8,620 nt of DNA from Nanobdellota archaeon. GTDB taxonomy: Archaea > Nanobdellota > Nanobdellia > Pacearchaeales > GW2011-AR1. The translations under genes and the position numbers were made by a program. Positions within the stretch are counted from its first letter, which is position 1. Each line of letters starts with the position of its first letter. The notes beneath the pieces are model-generated. The model did no database searches. It worked only from the letters and a program-made list of their open reading frames with translations, and was not told the origin of the DNA. The stretch covers positions 1-8,620 of the forward strand of contig JAGVIM010000079.1 of the NCBI GenBank assembly GCA_020056045.1, in the 5' to 3' direction. This document shows, in pieces, positions 4,411 to 8,620 of the stretch.

Positions 4411-7350
4411 TTATTTTTTATAATTTTTTCTACTAATGTTCTTATTAATATTTAAAAAAAATAAAGCAATCAATGCAACAATTAGTATTACTACAACCAA
4501 ACCCACTAAAAAAGGCATATTATTATTATTATTATTTGTAATTTTATCTATTAAATTCAAGGGTTTTTCTTCATTCTGATTTAAATTTACTATATTTTTA
4601 TTTACAGGGTTTCTAACACTTGTAAAGTTAGCCTTGTTAGTTTTATTAGTATTATTAATGTTCTTTATTGGAGCTGAACCGCTGCTTCCGCCTCCACCGC
4701 TAGAACTACCTGAATTTCCACCAGTATCAATAATACCCATACATTCCCCACAATCCTCTAGACATGAAGAGCAAGTTTCACTATTATTGCAAGTTCCATC
4801 ACCACAGGATTCAAAAATTATATCCCCTAAAAAACAATCAGTTAGATTATATTTTGTTATAGTCATATTAACTTCATCATCTAATGCGCCTGCTGGAATA
4901 TCTAAAACAATCTCATCATTTAAACTAATACTAGTTGTTTCAGTACCGCCTATATTTTTAGAAAAAGTAGAAATCAAAGTGCTATTGCAGGAACTAAAAA
5001 TCAAATCATGGTCTTCTTCTTTATATGTTTCTGGATTAGTTAGATTAGGATAATAAGAATAATTCATTGTTAAAGTTGCATCAGCATTAAAATTTACATG
5101 AGGAGTTATAGCATAAGCTATTCCATCAATAGAAAAATTATCTTGGGTTTGTTCCCTTACAACAAATATGGAGGTGCCTGATTGTGTTGAAGGATTGTTT
5201 TGAGATTTAAAACACTGTTTTGCTAGCTTTTCTGAGGCAGATAATAGGCCTAGGGGTCTGTTAAAAGTATTAATTATACTATTTCCTTTAAAATTATTTG
5301 CTATATCAATTCCATCATTAACCTTAGAGTCTATAGGAGGAAATCCAGTATTTACATGAGGGCTTAGGGATGTAGAAAAAATATTACCCATAATATTTGA
5401 AAAGAACATTATAGATATTTCACATCCATTAGATCTTGTTCCACCTGGATTTCCCAATGGTGATAATTTTCTTGCTTTTTCTTGAGCATTGTTAAAAACA
5501 GAACCCTTTAAACATGGGTTTGGAGTATTAACATCTTTTAAGCTCACTAGGGAATTTATAAAATCAAGATTTTTATTTAAAGATGTGTCTAAACTATAAA
5601 ATTTTATGGTCTTTTTATTAGCGCCACTATAAAGGTTATTATAGGTTGTAATTTTTTTATAGAGATTATTAATTATATTTTCCCTTACTTGATCTGTTGG
5701 ACAACACCCATTATAGGATACAATTAATTCAATTCCATCTGGAATCAATTTATTTGAAAAGTGGTCTTTTGCAAGTTGCTGAGGATCTCCTGTTGGAAAA
5801 TCTAAATTTGCTCCAGGAACACCTGCATCTCTCCAAGGTGTTTCTCCTTTTTTAATATTCTTGCATATTGGCTTACAATCAGCACTGCAATTTTTAGTTA
5901 CTCTTGTTTTACAATCCTGATCACCTTGCTGGTCTTTACAAATACTATTACTCTTACAGCTAGTTTTTATATCAGCACAGAATTTTCCAGGATCACAGGT
6001 TTCATCATCACCTGTATCAAGAACTCCATCAGGTCCTTTATCATCAATTATTTTATCGCCACATTCTTTAATTTTACAATTAGACCAACAATTGTTAGTA
6101 TTTATTGTTGTACAAGTTTCATCACCTATACCTTTACATTTAGAAATAGAATTTGTACAATCAGTTACATTATCTGCACAGAATTTTCCAGGATCACATT
6201 CTTCATCATCATCAGTTCCAACAATTCCATCAGAGCCATTTAAATTTACAAATTTATCACCGCATTCTTTAATTTTACAATTAGACCAGCAATCCTTAGT
6301 CTCTCTTACAGCGCAGGATCCATCTGAACATTCTCCAAAGTTATTACATAAATTTCCATCTGCACAATGCATTCCAGGGTCACAGGTTTCATCATCATCA
6401 GTTCCAACAATTCCATCAGGACCTTTAGAATTAATATTTTCATCCCCACAAACTCCTGGACCTGGTACAAATTGAACATTTGTTATTTTAATATTATTAC
6501 CATTTCCAGCTCCATTAAATAAATCTCCAGTTCTTATTCCCTGATAGGTTTGTTGCCATATTCCTCCTCCAGCCCCAATTCTAAAATTTAATATATCCCC
6601 TTCTTTAAATAAATTAAGTGGAATTTTTATGTTTGCAGTATTATTATGAATGACACAAGCACAGCCAGAATTATACTGATAACACGGATGAGTATTTGCA
6701 GAATATAGATTTTTCCATCCAGATCCATCAGAACAATAACAATCTGGAGATCCTTTGACACAACTAGAACAATTTCGCTCCCACATCATGCCTTCACAAC
6801 GTTGACATATAGAATCACAACTAGAATTAGAACCAAAACATCCTTGGATAGAGGCATAACTATTATAACAATCTTCAGTTTCATATTTAACACTAAGATT
6901 AATATCTATATATCCTGAACAACCAACCGACACTGGAAAACTAACAAAATGTTCTTCTTTGTAGGGGTCTTCTAAAGCCCCCCACCAGGTTCCATCACCA
7001 GAACATCTTCCCGCATAACAATCTCCCCCATTTTCTAATGGAGAAATAGCTGTAGATTCTAATCCTTTCAAACCGCTGATTATTGCATTTAGTTTAGTCA
7101 TATCACACTTACTCTGGATAGAAATATTATCTTGAATAGAAACTTCTCCAAATAACCATTTTAAGGAAAAAAAATCTTTTATATTATCTACTATGTTTTT
7201 TTCTTCATTATTATATTGAACTACTTTTGCATTTATCTTTTTATCAATAAATATATTCTTAAGAAAAATATTACTTATTAATAAAACTCCCAGGGTTATA
7301 ATAAAAATAATTATTAATAAAAATAAAAAATTATTTTTCCTCTTTTTCAT
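4411..7350 (-). CDS. Large Cys-rich cell-surface protein with tandem 8-Cys repeats
   Basis: A 979-residue exported protein of unknown role, perhaps adhesion or cell contact. Numbering is from ATG 7350: its TATA box is centred about 26 bases upstream, whereas TTG 7365 would lie too close to it. Order: membrane segment or signal anchor (8-31); Cys-rich region (about 80-235) and beta-type region (to about 298); three tandem repeats of eight Cys each (301-492); a globular region without known motif (about 500-795); a ZU5-like segment with PAGAL (819-823); a module with C849, C854, C860, C863, C867, C870 (CGDGxC type); a Gly/Ser stalk (about 876-893); an Asn-rich stretch with many N-x-S/T sites; a membrane helix (945-967) and a short basic tail. 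There are 54 Cys, mostly before residue 500. The repeats recall Myxococcus-type disulfide repeats, and their DG..GTDDDE loops could bind calcium. Confidence 0.8.
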   Translation of the reverse strand: MKKRKNNFLFLLIIIFIITLGVLLISNIFLKNIFIDKKINAKVVQYNNEEKNIVDNIKDFFSLKWLFGEVSIQDNISIQSKCDMTKLNAIISGLKGLESTAISPLENGGDCYAGRCSGDGTWWGALEDPYKEEHFVSFPVSVGCSGYIDINLSVKYETEDCYNSYASIQGCFGSNSSCDSICQRCEGMMWERNCSSCVKGSPDCYCSDGSGWKNLYSANTHPCYQYNSGCACVIHNNTANIKIPLNLFKEGDILNFRIGAGGGIWQQTYQGIRTGDLFNGAGNGNNIKITNVQFVPGPGVCGDENINSKGPDGIVGTDDDETCDPGMHCADGNLCNNFGECSDGSCAVRETKDCWSNCKIKECGDKFVNLNGSDGIVGTDDDEECDPGKFCADNVTDCTNSISKCKGIGDETCTTINTNNCWSNCKIKECGDKIIDDKGPDGVLDTGDDETCDPGKFCADIKTSCKSNSICKDQQGDQDCKTRVTKNCSADCKPICKNIKKGETPWRDAGVPGANLDFPTGDPQQLAKDHFSNKLIPDGIELIVSYNGCCPTDQVRENIINNLYKKITTYNNLYSGANKKTIKFYSLDTSLNKNLDFINSLVSLKDVNTPNPCLKGSVFNNAQEKARKLSPLGNPGGTRSNGCEISIMFFSNIMGNIFSTSLSPHVNTGFPPIDSKVNDGIDIANNFKGNSIINTFNRPLGLLSASEKLAKQCFKSQNNPSTQSGTSIFVVREQTQDNFSIDGIAYAITPHVNFNADATLTMNYSYYPNLTNPETYKEEDHDLIFSSCNSTLISTFSKNIGGTETTSISLNDEIVLDIPAGALDDEVNMTITKYNLTDCFLGDIIFESCGDGTCNNSETCSSCLEDCGECMGIIDTGGNSGSSSGGGGSSGSAPIKNINNTNKTNKANFTSVRNPVNKNIVNLNQNEEKPLNLIDKITNNNNNNMPFLVGLVVVILIVALIALFFLNINKNISRKNYKK
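4414..4429 (+). terminator. Double T6 tract for the 185-aa gene, inside the converging gene
   Basis: Two T6 runs (4414-4419 and 4424-4429) are the first strong T-tracts after the 185-aa gene. On the other strand they encode the Lys-rich cytoplasmic tail of the surface protein, so one stretch may serve both purposes. Confidence 0.35.
4519..4536 (-). repeat. Trinucleotide run encoding six Asn
   Basis: Six ATT units on the plus strand give AAT x 6 on the minus strand, the six Asn just before the C-terminal membrane helix of the surface protein. Three-base slippage would change stalk length without shifting the frame. Confidence 0.85.
5875..6450 (-). repeat. Three tandem ~62-67-codon 8-Cys repeats
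   Basis: The units lie at 6265-6450, 6064-6264 and 5875-6063. Each has eight Cys. Every copy starts C-x21-C-x5-C and ends C-x7-C-x3-C; only the middle spacings differ by one to three residues. The shared core reads DG-(I/V)-x4-DD-E-x-CDPG followed by H/F-CAD. The DNA is also close: near-identical stretches such as ACAGAATTTTCCAGGATCAC occur in two units and the segment around 6070-6090 recurs near 6270-6290, so the copies look recent or kept alike by conversion. Confidence 0.85.
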
Positions 7351-7371
7351 AGTCTTCTGGGGCAAATGTTA

Positions 7372-7379
7372 CTTATATA
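7372..7379 (-). promoter_or_regulatory. TATA box for the surface-protein gene
   Basis: On the minus strand this reads TATATAAG, centred 25-28 bases before ATG 7350 but only about 10 bases before TTG 7365. It lies just past the recombinase stop, in the 34-base gap, so the surface gene has its own promoter and the ATG is the true start. Confidence 0.6.
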
Positions 7380-7384
7380 TTCTC

Positions 7385-8203
7385 TTACAATTCATCGAGA
7401 GGGTTTTTAATTGATTTTAATTGTTCATTTGAGATGTGGGTATAAATTGTTGTCGTTGATATATTGCTATGACCTAAAATTAATTGAATCTTTCTTAAAT
7501 CAACTCCAGCATCTAGAAGATGTGTTGCCAGGCAATGCCGAAGAGTATGAGGATGAACATGTTTATTTATTCCTGCCTTGAAGGCTGCTTTTTGAACAAT
7601 CTTTTGAATATTTCTTGTTGTTAGAGGGGTTTTTTCTGAAAAAATATAATTCCAATCTTGATGTTTTTCTGTATATTTTTTTAATTTTGTTGAAAGTTTT
7701 TTTGAAATAAAAAACATTCTGTCTTTTTTTCCTTTTCCACTTCTTACCCATCCAGTATTTTCATTAAAATCTAAATTTTGTTTTTTTAAAATAACGAGTT
7801 CAGATACTCTTAGTCCTGAGGAATATAATAATTGGATGATTAATTTGCTCTTAGATGTTGATGAAGAATTAATTAATTTAATTACTTCTTCTTTTGTTAA
7901 AACCTCTGGTATCTTTTTTTCTGATTTAGGTCTTTTAATTCCTGCTGTTGGATCTTTTTGAAGAAGAGAAGAATAGGCAAATTTTATCGATGCTAAAAAA
8001 ACAATTGTTGAACTTGTTGCACGATCATTCATTTTATCTGCAAGAAAATTCTTAATATCTTGTGGTTGGATATCTGCAGGCCCCTTGCCTGAGTGCAAGA
8101 ATAGCTGTTTATTAAAATCAACATAATTTCTAAGCGTATATGGCGAGAGTTTTCCTATTTTGATTTCTGTTTCTAGGTTCTTGAGAAATTGTTCTTGGTT
8201 CAT
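7385..8203 (-). CDS. xerA: Tyrosine recombinase of XerA/XerC-D type
   Basis: A site-specific recombinase that cuts and rejoins DNA through a 3'-phosphotyrosine link. The 272-residue length fits archaeal XerA. Residues about 1-85 form the N-terminal SAM-like DNA-binding domain (TLRNYVDF, then the helix around 64-80); residues 100-272 form the catalytic domain. All six catalytic residues are visible: R132 (SGLRVSEL), K157 (GKGKKDR), H219 and R222 (HTLRH), H245 (LGHSN) and nucleophile Y254 (TTIYTH). It should be active. The start overlaps the stop of the acetyltransferase gene by ATGA, so the two are co-translated. XerA in other archaea resolves chromosome dimers at a dif site; the absence of other mobile-element genes favours that housekeeping role over an integrase, but a mobile origin is not excluded. 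Confidence 0.92.
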   Translation of the reverse strand: MNQEQFLKNLETEIKIGKLSPYTLRNYVDFNKQLFLHSGKGPADIQPQDIKNFLADKMNDRATSSTIVFLASIKFAYSSLLQKDPTAGIKRPKSEKKIPEVLTKEEVIKLINSSSTSKSKLIIQLLYSSGLRVSELVILKKQNLDFNENTGWVRSGKGKKDRMFFISKKLSTKLKKYTEKHQDWNYIFSEKTPLTTRNIQKIVQKAAFKAGINKHVHPHTLRHCLATHLLDAGVDLRKIQLILGHSNISTTTIYTHISNEQLKSIKNPLDEL

Positions 8204-8620
8204 GATAGTTTTTTCTCCATTAAAAAGTTTATAGTTTTAACTCCTTGCCAAGATTTTTCTATCTTTTTAATTAATTTATAGCCTAATTTTTTATAGAAAC
8301 CTTTTGCCTTTTCTACTGAGTTTAGATAAAGTTTTTTTATTTTATTTTTTCTTGCATAATTTTCAATAAAATCCATTAGTTTAGTACCAATTCCTTTCCT
8401 AGTATAATTATACTTTACAAATACCCCTTTTATTTTATTATTATCTAAACTAATAGTTCCAATAATCTTATTTTTTTCTAATAAACAAAACATAGCGTAA
8501 TCTTTCATTTTTCTTTTAATCTCCTCGGGAGAATTTCTTTTTTTTAGTAAAGATATTAATTCTTTAGAATAGTTTTCTCCTTTAATCTTTCCAAAAGTTC
8601 CCCTTCTTAGTTGAGATAAC
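8200..8620 (-). CDS. GNAT-family N-acetyltransferase, 5' end outside the window
   Basis: An enzyme of the GNAT superfamily, which transfers acetyl from acetyl-CoA to an amine; the substrate is not known. The frame stays open from the stop at 8200-8202 to the right edge (139 residues visible), and the extra part upstream of Met 8508 reads as a typical GNAT N-terminus: FGKIKGENYSKELISLLKK followed by SPEEIKRKMKDYAMF. The real start is therefore outside the window and the internal ATG at 8508 is not the start. The core shows the KIIGTISL strand, the acetyl-CoA loop RKGIGTKL, the helix after it, and the closing GFYKKLGYKLIKK motif B. The TGA stop overlaps the recombinase ATG by four bases, marking an operon with the recombinase second. 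Confidence 0.88.
   Translation of the reverse strand, partial: LSQLRRGTFGKIKGENYSKELISLLKKRNSPEEIKRKMKDYAMFCLLEKNKIIGTISLDNNKIKGVFVKYNYTRKGIGTKLMDFIENYARKNKIKKLYLNSVEKAKGFYKKLGYKLIKKIEKSWQGVKTINFLMEKKLS
8215..8218 (-). promoter_or_regulatory. Ribosome binding site for the recombinase
   Basis: GGAG on the minus strand lies 11 bases before ATG 8203, within the last codons of the acetyltransferase. It is one of few Shine-Dalgarno-like sites in the window, and it belongs to an internal gene of an operon, where a leader is available. Confidence 0.45.

Noticed and set aside
4634..6475. Plus-strand open frames opposite the surface protein (4634-5053, 5926-6243, 6092-6475)
   Set aside because: They are antisense shadows. 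Their Pro/Ser-rich or Thr/Ile-rich composition follows from the opposite-strand repeats and Gly/Ser codons, and none has a promoter signal.
7316..7334. T-tracts at the 5' end of the surface-protein gene as a terminator for the recombinase operon
   Set aside because: They encode the hydrophobic N-terminal segment (Phe, Leu and Ile codons), so T-richness is expected. A role in termination cannot be told from sequence.
7351..7365. TTG start for the surface protein at 7365
   Set aside because: The TATA box would lie only about 10 bases upstream. ATG 7350 has proper spacing and gives a normal basic start to the signal segment.

Overview
The window looks like AT-rich archaeal DNA, most likely from a small-genome DPANN lineage of the Pacearchaeota/Woesearchaeota kind. 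The grounds are a very low GC content, TATA boxes centred 24-28 bases before most start codons (leaderless transcripts), bare T-tracts as terminators, a Xer-type recombinase and secreted Cys-rich proteins with CGDGxC motifs. The lineage is an inference from style; no rRNA or tRNA gene is present.

Left part (1-935): a strongly self-complementary stretch at the edge (about 2-122) that could be a structured RNA, a 75-residue two-helix membrane protein with a Cys-rich loop (173-400), an A/T-rich intergenic stretch with two inverted repeats, a 54-residue small gene (608-772) that length cut-offs would miss, and a small hairpin region (795-845).

Middle part (936-4360): a two-gene operon for a secreted six-cysteine protein (936-2333), with a faint SCP2-like segment, and a membrane-anchored partner (2335-2793). 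Facing it is class I superoxide reductase (desulfoferrodoxin, 2837-3220), with all iron ligands of both centres present. Behind that are an unknown 139-residue protein (3266-3685) and a divergent 185-residue protein with a hydrophobic N-terminus (3803-4360). Superoxide reductase suggests an anaerobe or microaerophile that meets oxygen now and then.

Right part (4411-8620): a 979-residue, 54-cysteine cell-surface protein (4411-7350) with three tandem 8-Cys repeats, a ZU5-like PAGAL segment, a CGDGxC module, a Gly/Ser and Asn-rich stalk and membrane segments at both ends. Upstream lies an operon of a GNAT acetyltransferase (entering from the right edge) and a complete tyrosine recombinase of XerA type, overlapping by ATGA.

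Predicted first genes of transcripts lack leaders, while internal genes are coupled to the gene before. TATA spacing settles two starts: ATG at 3220 for desulfoferrodoxin and ATG at 7350 for the surface protein. I see no CRISPR array, insertion sequence, tRNA or defence system. The least explained items are the surface protein, the secreted two-gene operon and the edge RNA-like structure.
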